This document shows, piece by piece, positions 28,990-36,341 of a DNA stretch of 45,919 bases. The notes below the pieces were generated by a model. It worked only from the letters and a program-made list of their open reading frames with translations, searched no databases and was not told where the DNA came from. The DNA is from an uncultured Bacteroidales bacterium. GTDB taxonomy: Bacteria; Bacteroidota; Bacteroidia; Bacteroidales; F082. The number at the start of each line of letters is the position of its first letter. The stretch's first letter is position 1. The translations under genes were made by a program, and so were the position numbers. Location: the NCBI GenBank assembly GCA_946407975.1, contig CAMJQC010000019.1, positions 1-45,919 of the forward strand, in the 5' to 3' direction.

Positions 28990-29292
28990 TCAAAGGATGG
29001 TGATGATGTTGGAGAAGCCGGTGATATCGAAGACTTCTTTGACGTGGGGATTCATATTGCGCATTACTAGATTACCATGCCGTTCAATGAGGCTTTTCTG
29101 CAACAGCAAGAACACACGCAAACCTTGCGATGATGTGTAGGACATCTCCGAACAGTCAATGTCAACAAATTTGCAGTCGCCTTCAAGGAGTGCAAAGATG
29201 TCGTTCTGAAACTGGTCGGCATTTGTGCTGTCGATACGCCCGTTGAGGGTTACATAGGTTTTGTCTGGCAGTTTATTGATCTTGATTTCCAT
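28990..29292 (-). CDS. STAS-domain anti-sigma factor antagonist (RsbV-like)
   Basis: A 100-residue STAS-fold protein. The strand VTLNGRIDSTNADQFQNDI and the helix-start motif DCSEMSYTSSQGLRVFLLLQ contain the phosphorylatable serine (Ser54 or Ser55) of anti-anti-sigma factors. In partner switching the dephosphorylated form sequesters the RsbW-type kinase. It lies 2 bp after the kinase gene and 11 bp before the synthetase ATG, in a tight operon. No sigma factor gene is in the cluster, so its regulated target may instead be the alarmone enzymes or an unlinked partner. Confidence 0.9.
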   Translation of the reverse strand: MEIKINKLPDKTYVTLNGRIDSTNADQFQNDIFALLEGDCKFVDIDCSEMSYTSSQGLRVFLLLQKSLIERHGNLVMRNMNPHVKEVFDITGFSNIITIL

Positions 29293-29294
29293 AT

Positions 29295-29705
29295 CTATTC
29301 ATTTACTTTCTTTTTCATAATCAACACATTATTCCCATTTTCGTACTTGTATTCGATGTTATCCATCATCTTCTTGCACAAAAAGATGCCAAGCCCCCCT
29401 ATCTCGCGTTCTTTTACAGATAACGTGATATCCGGGTCAGGCATCTCCAATGGGTTAAACGGCACACCCGCATCGCGCAGCTCAATGGTGAGCATCAGAG
29501 AGTCATTGTCGAGGCTCGTGCCTGCCTCGAGCCATCCAATGCCGCCCTCATAGGCATAACGCACAACGTTTTCAACAGCTTCCTCAACCGAGATCTCTAT
29601 TTTGAAGCGCAAGCCGGCATCAGTTGGGATGTCAGGCGAGGTCATCAGGAATGCGACGATCTCGCTGGTCTTGTCAGTAATTGGATTGAATCGTTTTTTT
29701 ATCAT
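29295..29705 (-). CDS. RsbW-type serine kinase / ATP-binding protein
   Basis: A 136-residue GHKL-type ATPase. It carries the N box SVEEAVENVVRYAYE (Asn46), G1 box ELRDAGVPFNP (Asp78) and G2 box EIGGLGIFLCKKMMDNIEY (about 101-119). Single-domain proteins of this sort phosphorylate a STAS partner and bind a regulated target, classically a sigma factor. Gene order phosphatase-kinase-STAS with gaps of 6 and 2 bp mirrors known partner-switch operons. No membrane segment; cytoplasmic. Confidence 0.9.
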   Translation of the reverse strand: MIKKRFNPITDKTSEIVAFLMTSPDIPTDAGLRFKIEISVEEAVENVVRYAYEGGIGWLEAGTSLDNDSLMLTIELRDAGVPFNPLEMPDPDITLSVKEREIGGLGIFLCKKMMDNIEYKYENGNNVLIMKKKVNE

Positions 29706-29711
29706 AGACTA

Positions 29712-30734
29712 TTAACTCTCTATTGGTAACTTTATACTCATTATCGTTATATCATCATTCTGAGGGTTGTCTTTGGTGAAATCGCACACAGACTGGCAAA
29801 GGCTCTCCACGATGGCTTTTTCATTTGTCGGGTCGGCAAGCGTTTCAGGAGACGAATCTACATGTTGTTTGGCCCATGCCATCAACCGTTCATTGCCATA
29901 TTGGCTTTTGTCTGACGACTCGGCCTCTGTCACCCCATCCGTATAAGCGATGATGCGCGTGCCCAACTTGAAATCGATCTGTTCGGCCTCATAAGGGAAA
30001 CGCTCACTGATGCCCAACGCTATGTTAGGCTTGCTTTTCAGAAGATATGGCTCGGCATCGGGAGGTATGACAAGGATAGGATTGTGTCCAGCATTACAGT
30101 AGTCCATATGTCCTGTCTTGATGTCGAGACGAGCCACAAACATCGTCACGAACATCCCCGTTTTGTTGGTTTCACTGAAACTATCGTTGATACGGCATAG
30201 CGTTTCGTTCATCGGAAGACCCATATCCCCCACAACGTGCAGGGCAGCACTCGTAATGGCCATCACCAGCGAGGCAGGTACGCCTTTGCCCGACACATCG
30301 CCGATGGCAAAATAGAGCTGATCGCCTTTCAAACTATAATCGTACAAGTCGCCCCCCACCTCTTTGGCTGGATTCAGCATGGCGAAAAGGAAGGGTGGAA
30401 AATCGGTACGCAACATGCCTTTTTGTATGCCACGAGCCATAGCCAAATCCAGCTCCATCCGTTCTTTAGCGGCCGTCGTTGACTCCAGCTCCTCGCTATA
30501 GCGAGTCGAGCGTTTGATGACACCGCGACTGACGAAAAAAAGTACAATGAAGCTGACTATCGCAATGACGCCCATATAAATCAACAGCTTGGGCGACTCA
30601 CGCCACCAATCCATCGGATAGATGGACTGATCGGCAATGACAAAAGCCGCAATCATTTGCGCTAGCAGAGAGACGACCAGCACAATGCCAATAATCCTCC
30701 AACTTAACCTGTCTGAGAAAGATTTACCGCTCAT
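29712..30734 (-). CDS. Membrane SpoIIE/RsbU-family PP2C phosphatase
   Basis: A 340-residue serine phosphatase. Two membrane segments (about residues 12-32 and 49-69) enclose a short extracytoplasmic loop of about 16 residues (DQSIYPMDWWRESPK), then a short coiled linker (SEELESTTAAKERMELDLAM) leads to the PP2C-type domain: EVGGDLYDY (Asp129), AIGDVSGKGVPASLVMAI (Asp146), NAGHNP, AYTDGVTEAES (Asp266) and NDDITIM (Asp327/328). The metal-binding acids are complete. It should dephosphorylate the STAS protein encoded downstream. The small periplasmic loop and linker suggest sensing of envelope state or membrane properties rather than of a large ligand. First gene of the operon. Confidence 0.92.
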   Translation of the reverse strand: MSGKSFSDRLSWRIIGIVLVVSLLAQMIAAFVIADQSIYPMDWWRESPKLLIYMGVIAIVSFIVLFFVSRGVIKRSTRYSEELESTTAAKERMELDLAMARGIQKGMLRTDFPPFLFAMLNPAKEVGGDLYDYSLKGDQLYFAIGDVSGKGVPASLVMAITSAALHVVGDMGLPMNETLCRINDSFSETNKTGMFVTMFVARLDIKTGHMDYCNAGHNPILVIPPDAEPYLLKSKPNIALGISERFPYEAEQIDFKLGTRIIAYTDGVTEAESSDKSQYGNERLMAWAKQHVDSSPETLADPTNEKAIVESLCQSVCDFTKDNPQNDDITIMSIKLPIES

Positions 30735-30753
30735 AATTTTAATTAACGAAATG

Positions 30754-30761
30754 CAAATTTA
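30754..30761 (-). promoter_or_regulatory. -7 element of the phosphatase-to-hydrolase operon
   Basis: Minus-strand TAAATTTG, matching TAnnTTTG; start near 30748, leader about 14 nt. No convincing -33 box. No internal promoter matching the consensus was noticed in the tiny gaps between the five genes, so this may drive all of them. Confidence 0.55.
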
Positions 30762-30798
30762 CATATTTTATCGGAAAATCCATATTCTTGTTTTTTTC

Positions 30799-30806
30799 TA
30801 TTTTTG
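30799..30806 (+). promoter_or_regulatory. -7 element of the phosphotransferase gene
   Basis: TATTTTTG; start near 30813 and leader about 14 nt before ATG 30827. It diverges from the partner-switch operon promoter 38 bp away. Confidence 0.5.
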
Positions 30807-30826
30807 TTTCCGAAAACACTATTTCT

Positions 30827-31657
30827 ATGGGCGCACAAAAGATTTCCTTAAATGACTATATCCTTACCGGAGGCGGATTTAATGGTGAGAGCTATGACCA
30901 CAAGACCGACCCTTCCATCATGCTCAAGCTTTATCATCCAGGCAAGATCCAGCAGCCTCTTGATGAGATGAGAATGGCTCAGAAAGTATATGACCTAGGC
31001 ATTCCTTCGCCTCAGCCTGGCGATTATGTCGTGACAGAAGACGGCCGCTACGGCATTCGTTTTCATCGCATTCTCAACAAAACGTCGTTTTCACGCGCCG
31101 CGGGCGACCATCCCGAAAACGTGAAGCAATATGCAGAGGAATTTTCCGAGATGTGTCTTCAATTACACTCCATCCATGTCGACACCCAACAATTCGAGAA
31201 CGTGAAGGAACGCTATTACCGTCTCTTGGCTGAAAACCCGTTCTTCTCGGTTGAGGAGAAAGAAAAAATAGCCAGCTTCATCTCCTCCGTGCCCGACACC
31301 GATACGGCCATCCATGGTGACCTGCAATTCTCCAACGCCGTTTTTAATGAGGAAGGGCACTATTTCATCGATCTCGGTGACTTTTGCTATGGTCATCCGT
31401 ACTTTGACGTGGCGATGATGTACTTATGCTGCATCCTCAACAGTGAAGATTATATACAGGAGTATTTTCACATGAGCAAAGCCACCGCCATCAGTTTTTG
31501 GGAACACTTCGCACACGCCTATTTTGGCGACCAGCGTTCGCTGAAGGACATAGAAGAAGAAATCCGCCCCTTTGCCGGGCTCAAGACACTCATCATCGAG
31601 CGTGACTCCCGATGCCCGATGCCTTTAATCAGGGAAGCGTTAAAAGGGATTCTTTAG
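30827..31657 (+). CDS. Aminoglycoside-phosphotransferase-like kinase (TIGR02172 type)
   Basis: A 276-residue protein-kinase-like-fold phosphotransferase. I chose ATG 30827 because the open frame upstream crosses the -7 element. It starts with a family-typical GGGFNGESYDHKTDPSIMLK nucleotide-binding segment, then the catalytic loop AIHGDLQFSNAVF (Asp and Asn) and metal motif FIDLGDFCYGHPYFDVAM. The overall pattern matches the TIGR02172 group named from Fibrobacter, also frequent in gut Bacteroidales. The substrate is not known; antibiotic resistance should not be assumed. Its last four bases overlap the convergent cytidylate-kinase-like gene. Confidence 0.8.
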   Translation: MGAQKISLNDYILTGGGFNGESYDHKTDPSIMLKLYHPGKIQQPLDEMRMAQKVYDLGIPSPQPGDYVVTEDGRYGIRFHRILNKTSFSRAAGDHPENVKQYAEEFSEMCLQLHSIHVDTQQFENVKERYYRLLAENPFFSVEEKEKIASFISSVPDTDTAIHGDLQFSNAVFNEEGHYFIDLGDFCYGHPYFDVAMMYLCCILNSEDYIQEYFHMSKATAISFWEHFAHAYFGDQRSLKDIEEEIRPFAGLKTLIIERDSRCPMPLIREALKGIL

Positions 31658-32289
31658 TCGGCAACGTCACCGCACTTCAGTCTGACGTGCTCCGCCAACA
31701 GCTCCGCTACTTTTTCGGTATCCAAGCCCGTGACATCCAGCACGAGATCATAATTATGTGCGTCGTAACGCGATGTGTCGGAGACCGTGCGGACAAACGT
31801 CTCGCGTTCTTTGTCAATGCGTTCAACCAGATTGCGGGCTTCCTCCTCATTGAGATGTTGCTTCTCGCTGATCCGTCTCATGCGGGCTTCTTTGTCGGCG
31901 ATAATCAGCAGATGAAAGGCTCTAGGATGGTTGCGGAAGATATTGAAACCAGAACGGCCAACAACGATAAACGGTTCTTTTTCAGCTACTTCGAGCAGAA
32001 GTTCCCTTTCAGCATAGTAGAGGGACATCGGCGTAGCTTCCTGCTCTTTGGTATCAATACTGGCCACCGCATCAAACTGCTGATAGAAATGGCAAAACTC
32101 GCTCCACCAGTTGGTCTTTTTTGCCTTCACGCGCTCCATTTCTTTTGAAGAGATGCCAAACTTCTCGGCCACCGTGTTCAAGAAATGGCGGTCATAGACT
32201 TTCAAACCCAGTTTTTCGCCCAATTTGCGGGCGATTTCGCGACCCGCAGAACCGCACTCGCGGCTGACGGTAATGACAAGATTATCCAT
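31654..32289 (-). CDS. Cytidylate kinase-like family protein
   Basis: A 211-residue P-loop kinase of the cytidylate-kinase-2 group (AAA_26). N-terminal VITVSRECGSAGREIARKLG provides the phosphate-binding loop (GSAGREIA instead of a classic GxxGxGKS), followed by VYDRHFLNTVAEKFGIS; the centre has PFIVVGRSGFNIFRNHPRAF and a lid with RMRRISEKQHLNEEEARNLV; then HNYDLVLDVTGLDTEKV. True Cmk is usually longer and elsewhere; this class is common in Bacteroidota and Firmicutes with an unknown substrate. It has a perfect promoter of its own and lies downstream of the aminotransferase terminator. Confidence 0.85.
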   Translation of the reverse strand: MDNLVITVSRECGSAGREIARKLGEKLGLKVYDRHFLNTVAEKFGISSKEMERVKAKKTNWWSEFCHFYQQFDAVASIDTKEQEATPMSLYYAERELLLEVAEKEPFIVVGRSGFNIFRNHPRAFHLLIIADKEARMRRISEKQHLNEEEARNLVERIDKERETFVRTVSDTSRYDAHNYDLVLDVTGLDTEKVAELLAEHVRLKCGDVAD

Positions 32290-32332
32290 GTGTTCTTTTT
32301 TTTCGATGTTTTGCGAAGTGTAAAACTTCTTG

Positions 32333-32363
32333 CAAAAATATGTTTTTTACATTTCCATGCAAA
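32333..32363 (-). promoter_or_regulatory. Consensus promoter of the cytidylate-kinase-like gene
   Basis: Minus-strand TTTG (32363-32360), exactly 19 bp, TATTTTTG (32340-32333). The start near 32327 leaves a leader of about 38 nt. The TTTG box is the end of the U-tract of the preceding terminator. Confidence 0.85.
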
Positions 32364-32400
32364 AAAAATCCTTTGAAAGCAGACGACTTTCAAAGGATTT
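32361..32400 (-). terminator. Terminator of the aminotransferase gene
   Basis: A 14-bp perfect stem (32366-32379 with 32387-32400, AAATCCTTTGAAAG arm) and 7-nt loop, followed on the minus strand by a T-run. It lies 20 bp beyond the aminotransferase stop codon. Confidence 0.85.
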
Positions 32401-32419
32401 CAACTGGCTTACACAAAAA

Positions 32420-33640
32420 TCATCTGCGAATCTTACCTGGATATACCTTCAAAGCTTCTTCGAGGCACTTGATGGCGGCCTTGAGGTCATCGATGCAGAT
32501 GCAGTAAGTGATACGTGCCTGATGACGGCCCTTCTCGGGATCGGCATAGAAACCCGTAGCAGGAGCCAGCATCACTGTGGCACCATTGTAATTGAAGTCC
32601 GTGAGCAGCCACTGGCAGAACTTGTCGCTGTCATCGACAGGCAGATCTATCACGGTATAGAAAGCACCCTTTGGCATCGGGCAGAAACATCCTGGAATCT
32701 TGTTGACGCCTTCGACCATGACATTACGGCGTGCCACATACTCGCGCTGAACAGCATCGAAATACTCTTGCGGCGTATCAACGGCAGCCTCGGCGAAGAT
32801 CTGTCCGAAGCTCGGCGGTGAAAGACGAGCCTGGGCAAGACGCATGGCGATGGCATAGACCTCGCTGTTACGGGTAACCATGCAGCCTACACGGGCACCG
32901 CAGGCGCTATAGCGCTTTGAAACAGAGTCAAACAGGATGGTATTGCGTTCAAGCCCCTCAAGCTGCATCACGCTGAAATGCTTGTGACCATCATAGCAGA
33001 ACTCACGATACACCTCATCGGCAAAGAGATACAGGTCGTATTTTTTGACTAGACCGGCCACCTTCAACAGTTCCTCATGGGTGTAAAGATAACCCGTCGG
33101 GTTGTTGGGGTTACAGATCATGATGGCCTTGGTATGAGGCGTAATGGCCTTCTCAAAGTCCTCGATAGGCGGCAGGGCAAAACCCGTCCTGATGTCGCTC
33201 GGGATCGTGACAATCTTGGCGCCTGCCAGCTTGGCGAAGGTGTTGTAGTTGGTATAATACGGTTCTGGGATAATGATTTCATCACCTGGGTTGAGGCATA
33301 CGGTGAAAGCCATCTGAAGGGCTTCGCTGCCTCCTGTGGTGACCAGCACCTGATTCGGGGTTACGTCGATGCCATGACGGTGATAATAGTTGCAGAGCGC
33401 GCGACGATACGAAGGGATACCCGCCGAGTGGCTGTATTCCAACACGCCTTTCCACTGAGGCAACTCACGGGCAGTTTCAGCCAAAGCGGCGAGAGCTCCT
33501 TTCGGAGTCTCGATGTCAGGTTGGCCAATATTTAGGTGATATACATGAACGCCGCGTTCCTTGGCAGCATCAGCAAAAGGAACAAGCTTACGGATAGCCG
33601 ACTGCGGCAGTTCCATACCTTTTTGTGAAATTTGTGGCAT
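32420..33640 (-). CDS. Class I/II pyridoxal-phosphate aminotransferase
   Basis: A 406-residue aspartate-aminotransferase-fold enzyme. Landmarks are HLNIGQPDIETP near the N-terminus, VLVTTGGSEALQMAF, MICNPNNPTGYLYTHEELLK, LYLFADEVYREFCYDG and the pyridoxal lysine Lys242 in FDSVSKRYSACGARVG, plus a C-terminal arginine in RITYCICIDDLK. It transfers amino groups between an amino acid (aspartate, aromatic or similar) and 2-oxoglutarate. Specificity cannot be decided; the family includes AspC-like and YbdL-like proteins. No pathway genes are next to it. A terminator-like hairpin precedes it, separating it from the DUF1573 gene. Confidence 0.9.
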   Translation of the reverse strand: MPQISQKGMELPQSAIRKLVPFADAAKERGVHVYHLNIGQPDIETPKGALAALAETARELPQWKGVLEYSHSAGIPSYRRALCNYYHRHGIDVTPNQVLVTTGGSEALQMAFTVCLNPGDEIIIPEPYYTNYNTFAKLAGAKIVTIPSDIRTGFALPPIEDFEKAITPHTKAIMICNPNNPTGYLYTHEELLKVAGLVKKYDLYLFADEVYREFCYDGHKHFSVMQLEGLERNTILFDSVSKRYSACGARVGCMVTRNSEVYAIAMRLAQARLSPPSFGQIFAEAAVDTPQEYFDAVQREYVARRNVMVEGVNKIPGCFCPMPKGAFYTVIDLPVDDSDKFCQWLLTDFNYNGATVMLAPATGFYADPEKGRHQARITYCICIDDLKAAIKCLEEALKVYPGKIRR

Positions 33641-33659
33641 AAGTGTTTGTTTTTGTATT

Positions 33660-33693
33660 AAAAGCCATCTAACAGAATCATTAGACGGCTTTT
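33660..33693. terminator. Hairpin after the DUF1573 gene
   Basis: A 13-bp stem with one mismatch (AAAAGCCATCTAA at 33660-33672 with TTAGACGGCTTTT at 33681-33693) and an 8-nt loop. On the minus strand the T-run is short, so it may act as a leaky terminator between the DUF1573 gene and the aminotransferase, for which I see no good separate promoter. Confidence 0.6.
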
Positions 33694-33721
33694 ATGATTG
33701 ACGAATTAAAATGATTGATAA

Positions 33722-34174
33722 TCAATTGTTGTTGACAGGAGAACCGTTTCCTAAACTGCTATCCTTCTCCGGCATGACTTCAGTAGGCTTATCCATCACT
33801 TTCCCTTTGATACGCAAAACGACAGTGGTATTCTGAACAGCATTAGAAGTTACCGTAATAGTCTTGTTAATATTACCTGCACGAGTGGTCTTATAGGTCA
33901 CCTTGATAACATCCGATTCGCCAGGAAGTATGGGTTCTTTAGGCCAAGTCGGAACCGTGCAGCCACAACTCGACTTTGGTTTTTGAACAATCAATGGTTC
34001 AGTCCCAGTGTTGGTAAACCTAAATTCACACTCTCCATTACCACCATAAGGAACTACACCATAATCATGGATGATTTTTTCAAATTCAATCTCGGCGCCA
34101 TTTTTAACTTCTTGAGCCTTGACTGCTCCAGCCATAAGCAGGAACAAACCAAGCAGATAAATAACTCTTTTCAT
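33722..34174 (-). CDS. Secreted DUF1573 protein
   Basis: A 150-residue exported protein from ATG 34174 (the frame stays open upstream, but that part crosses the promoter). Signal peptide about 1-20 ending GAVKAQ. The DUF1573 domain, an immunoglobulin-like (ASH/HYDIN-type) fold, shows FEKIIHDYGVVPYGGNGECE, the family signature KSSCGCTVPTWPKEPILPGE and a TITVTSNAVQNTTVVLRIKG close. Function unknown; such small exported proteins are very common in Bacteroidota. The C-terminal tail (PEKDSSLGNGSPVNNN) is low complexity. Confidence 0.88.
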   Translation of the reverse strand: MKRVIYLLGLFLLMAGAVKAQEVKNGAEIEFEKIIHDYGVVPYGGNGECEFRFTNTGTEPLIVQKPKSSCGCTVPTWPKEPILPGESDVIKVTYKTTRAGNINKTITVTSNAVQNTTVVLRIKGKVMDKPTEVMPEKDSSLGNGSPVNNN

Positions 34175-34197
34175 CGTGTTACTTTTTATTTGGGGTA

Positions 34198-34231
34198 CAA
34201 AATTATGATTTATTTTTTTATCTTTTTCAAA
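34198..34231 (-). promoter_or_regulatory. Promoter of the DUF1573 gene
   Basis: Minus-strand TTTG (34231-34228), 22 bp, TAATTTTG (34205-34198). The spacing is longer than the usual 19; the -7 box is exact. Leader about 18 nt. Confidence 0.55.
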
Positions 34232-34331
34232 GAATGAGAATTTTTCAATAATAGAGACCAAAAACCATACCAAACCGCCATGCCCTTCTTGAAAGAATAG
34301 TTTTTTCATGAAAAAATCTTTTTTTTCAGAA

Positions 34332-34365
34332 TTTGTAGATTGTATTGAAAATATTCCTACTTTTG
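34332..34365 (+). promoter_or_regulatory. Promoter of the tRNA gene
   Basis: TTTG (34332-34335), 22 bp, TACTTTTG (34358-34365). The start near 34372 is 7 bp before the mature tRNA 5' end. Confidence 0.6.
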
Positions 34366-34378
34366 CACCCCGAAATGA

Positions 34379-34455
34379 GGCGGGATAGCTCAGCAGGTTA
34401 GAGCGTCGGATTCATAACCCGGAGGTCTCGAGTTCAATTCTCGATCCCGCTACCA
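34379..34455 (+). tRNA. tRNA-Met (CAT anticodon)
   Basis: A 77-nt cloverleaf folds well: acceptor GGCGGGA/TCCCGCT, D stem GCTC/GAGC, anticodon loop TTCATAA, T stem TCGAG/CTCGA with TTCAATT loop, and encoded CCA at 34453-34455. The first acceptor pair is G-U and the last anticodon-stem pair is A-C. It lacks the three consecutive G-C pairs of an initiator at that stem, so elongator Met is most likely; a lysidine-modified tRNA-Ile2 with the same CAT anticodon cannot be excluded from sequence alone. Confidence 0.9.
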
Positions 34456-34488
34456 AAAAAAGCAAGGTTCCAAATGCCTTGCTTTTTT
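34456..34488. terminator. Bidirectional terminator of tRNA and DMT permease genes
   Basis: A 12-bp stem (AAAAAAGCAAGG at 34456-34467 with CCTTGCTTTTTT at 34477-34488) with a 9-nt loop; A/T runs at both ends allow termination from the tRNA (plus) and from the permease (minus). Confidence 0.85.
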
Positions 34489-34518
34489 ATTTCCCTTAAA
34501 AGCAATCGTTTTCACATT

Positions 34519-35409
34519 TTACACGAGCTTCTTTGCCTTTGAGAGCACCATGAAAAGAATGGAGAACAAAATCAAGGCGATGCCGATTCCAATATGCACG
34601 GTAAAAGGTTCGTGAAACACCATCGTACCGACGACAATGGCGGTTAGCGGTTCCAGGATGCCCATGACCGAGGTCTTGGTAGGCCCTATGCCCTTGCTAG
34701 CTGCAGCTAACGTAATGGTGGCTACCGTCGTCGGCAAGACCGCCAATCCGATGACATTCCACCAACTGACGGCATCTGGCACAGGATTCAAGTCAAGGCC
34801 ACAGCGCATAAACAAGAACAACTCCATGCTGCCTACCAGAAAACAGTAAAAGGTCAGAGTGAGGTTTGGCATGGATTTCAGCAGCTTGCTTTGGTTAACG
34901 ATGATGATGAAGAATGAATAACTCAACCCCGACAAGACCACCAGCACGATGCCGCGCCAGTCGATGAATCCACCCTCGCCATTGAAGGAAAGCAACACCG
35001 CACCTGCCACACCTGTGAAAATCGAAATCCATGTACGGCCACTGGGATGCTGACCCAAAAGCATCATCAAAACCGCCACCATAATGGGATACACATACAG
35101 CACACTCGTGGCGATACCCGAAGGAATGTAATCGTAAGCGAAGAACAAAGTGACACTGCAAGCTGTGAACAGCGTGCCGATCAACAGCATCATCAATAAC
35201 TGCTTCATGCTGATTTTCAGGCTTTTTCTTGTAGCCAACATAAACGCCAACATCAGCAAAACGGCAATGCCATAACGGTAAAAAAGCAACGAAATGACAT
35301 CAAGGCCTTTTTTCAGTACAGGCACGCCAAATAAAGGATTCATGCCGTACGTGATGCCTGAAATCATGCCCAGGGCATAGCCCCACCAGTTAGAACGTTG
35401 CTTTATCAT
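34519..35409 (-). CDS. EamA/DMT-family membrane transporter
   Basis: A 296-residue protein with about ten membrane segments in two EamA repeats (first repeat about 10-140, second about 155-290). The first repeat ends IATSVLYVYPIMVAVLMMLL; the second ends VMGILEPLTAIVVGTMVFHE, both typical of the RhaT/YdcZ-like drug/metabolite superfamily. Export of a metabolite or amino acid is the usual guess; substrate unknown. I chose ATG 35409, since the in-frame TTG upstream (35421) lies within the -7 element. Monocistronic, ending at the shared terminator after the tRNA. Confidence 0.88.
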   Translation of the reverse strand: MIKQRSNWWGYALGMISGITYGMNPLFGVPVLKKGLDVISLLFYRYGIAVLLMLAFMLATRKSLKISMKQLLMMLLIGTLFTACSVTLFFAYDYIPSGIATSVLYVYPIMVAVLMMLLGQHPSGRTWISIFTGVAGAVLLSFNGEGGFIDWRGIVLVVLSGLSYSFFIIIVNQSKLLKSMPNLTLTFYCFLVGSMELFLFMRCGLDLNPVPDAVSWWNVIGLAVLPTTVATITLAAASKGIGPTKTSVMGILEPLTAIVVGTMVFHEPFTVHIGIGIALILFSILFMVLSKAKKLV

Positions 35410-35418
35410 TTCGGGCGG

Positions 35419-35426
35419 CAAAAGTA
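35419..35426 (-). promoter_or_regulatory. -7 element of the DMT permease gene
   Basis: Minus-strand TACTTTTG. A start near 35413 is only a few bases from ATG 35409, so the transcript would be almost leaderless. Confidence 0.6.
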
Positions 35427-35483
35427 CGGAATTATTGTGTCTAAAATGCAGCTATAGGGTGACAAAAAACTTAGTTTTTCCCT

Positions 35484-36224
35484 TTATACAAATGGATACT
35501 CCACAGCCTCCAAAAACAAGGCATGGGCGGGCACTGACAGACCGGCCTCGCAACGGTCTTTGCGTTCGATGACCTGACAGAACCCCTCCACTGTCATGCG
35601 CCCCTTCCCCACTTCGAGCATCGTACCCACTATGGCGCGCACCATGTTGCGCAGAAAGCGGTCCGCCTTAATGTGGAAGACCAGCAGTCCGTCTTGCTCA
35701 AACCATCTGGCCTCCAGAATCTTACAATTGTTGGTCTTCACCTGGGTATGCACCTTCGAGAAGCTCGTGAAATCGGTGAAGTCTTTCAACCGATCAGCCG
35801 CCTGTTGCATTTTCTCCACGTCCAAAGGGCCATAAAGATAATAGGCATCGTGCGTGTGGAACGGGTTTTTCTCACGCGTGACGTAATAATGATAGGTACG
35901 TGAAACGGCATCGAAACGGGCGTGGGCTTCGGGATCAACCTGCCAAATCCTATACACAGCGATATCGGCAGGAAGGAACAGATTCAACTGATTGACCAAA
36001 GCATCTATGTCCGCAATGGCTTCCGTCGTATCGAAATGGGCATAGTAGTTACGGGCATGTACCCCTGTATCGGTGCGACCGCAACCCGTGATTTCGATCT
36101 TTTGCTTCAGCTTCAGGCTCAGACATTTCTCCAAGGTCTCCTGTACGCTCTCAGAATGAGGCTGCACCTGATAGCCGTGGTAGTTTGTGCCGTCGTAAGC
36201 GAGATGGATGAAATAACGGATCAT
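35484..36224 (-). CDS. truA: tRNA pseudouridine(38-40) synthase
   Basis: A 246-residue TruA, which makes pseudouridine at positions 38-40 of the tRNA anticodon arm. The opening RYFIHLAYDGTNYHGYQVQP, the catalytic aspartate in GCGRTDTGVHARNYYAHF (about residue 52), FDAVSRTYHYYV and DRFLRNMVRAIVGTMLEVGK are all present. Family length about 245-270. The window has a second tRNA-modification gene (mnmE), but they are far apart. Separated from clpB by a terminator. Confidence 0.96.
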   Translation of the reverse strand: MIRYFIHLAYDGTNYHGYQVQPHSESVQETLEKCLSLKLKQKIEITGCGRTDTGVHARNYYAHFDTTEAIADIDALVNQLNLFLPADIAVYRIWQVDPEAHARFDAVSRTYHYYVTREKNPFHTHDAYYLYGPLDVEKMQQAADRLKDFTDFTSFSKVHTQVKTNNCKILEARWFEQDGLLVFHIKADRFLRNMVRAIVGTMLEVGKGRMTVEGFCQVIERKDRCEAGLSVPAHALFLEAVEYPFV

Positions 36225-36241
36225 AGCCTGTTCTTTTGTTG

Positions 36242-36249
36242 CAAAAATA
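36242..36249 (-). promoter_or_regulatory. -7 element of truA
   Basis: Minus-strand TATTTTTG; start near 36236, leader about 12 nt. A TTTG lies 15 bp upstream, shorter than the usual 19. Confidence 0.5.
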
Positions 36250-36290
36250 AAGGTTTTTCACATACAAAACGATTTCACGCCTCATCCAAC

Positions 36291-36321
36291 AAAAAAGCCC
36301 GCATGGTTTCCATGCGGGCTT
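36291..36321 (-). terminator. Terminator of clpB
   Basis: A 12-bp perfect stem (AAGCCCGCATGG at 36295-36306 with 36310-36321) with a 3-nt loop, followed on the minus strand by a T-run (36296-36291). It lies 20 bp past the clpB stop. Confidence 0.9.
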
Positions 36322-36341
36322 ATGATATCAGTCAGATGCGA

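Noticed and set aside
30827-31657. Antibiotic-resistance (aminoglycoside) kinase
   Set aside because: The fold is shared, but the sequence belongs to a chromosomal group of unknown substrate with no mobile context.
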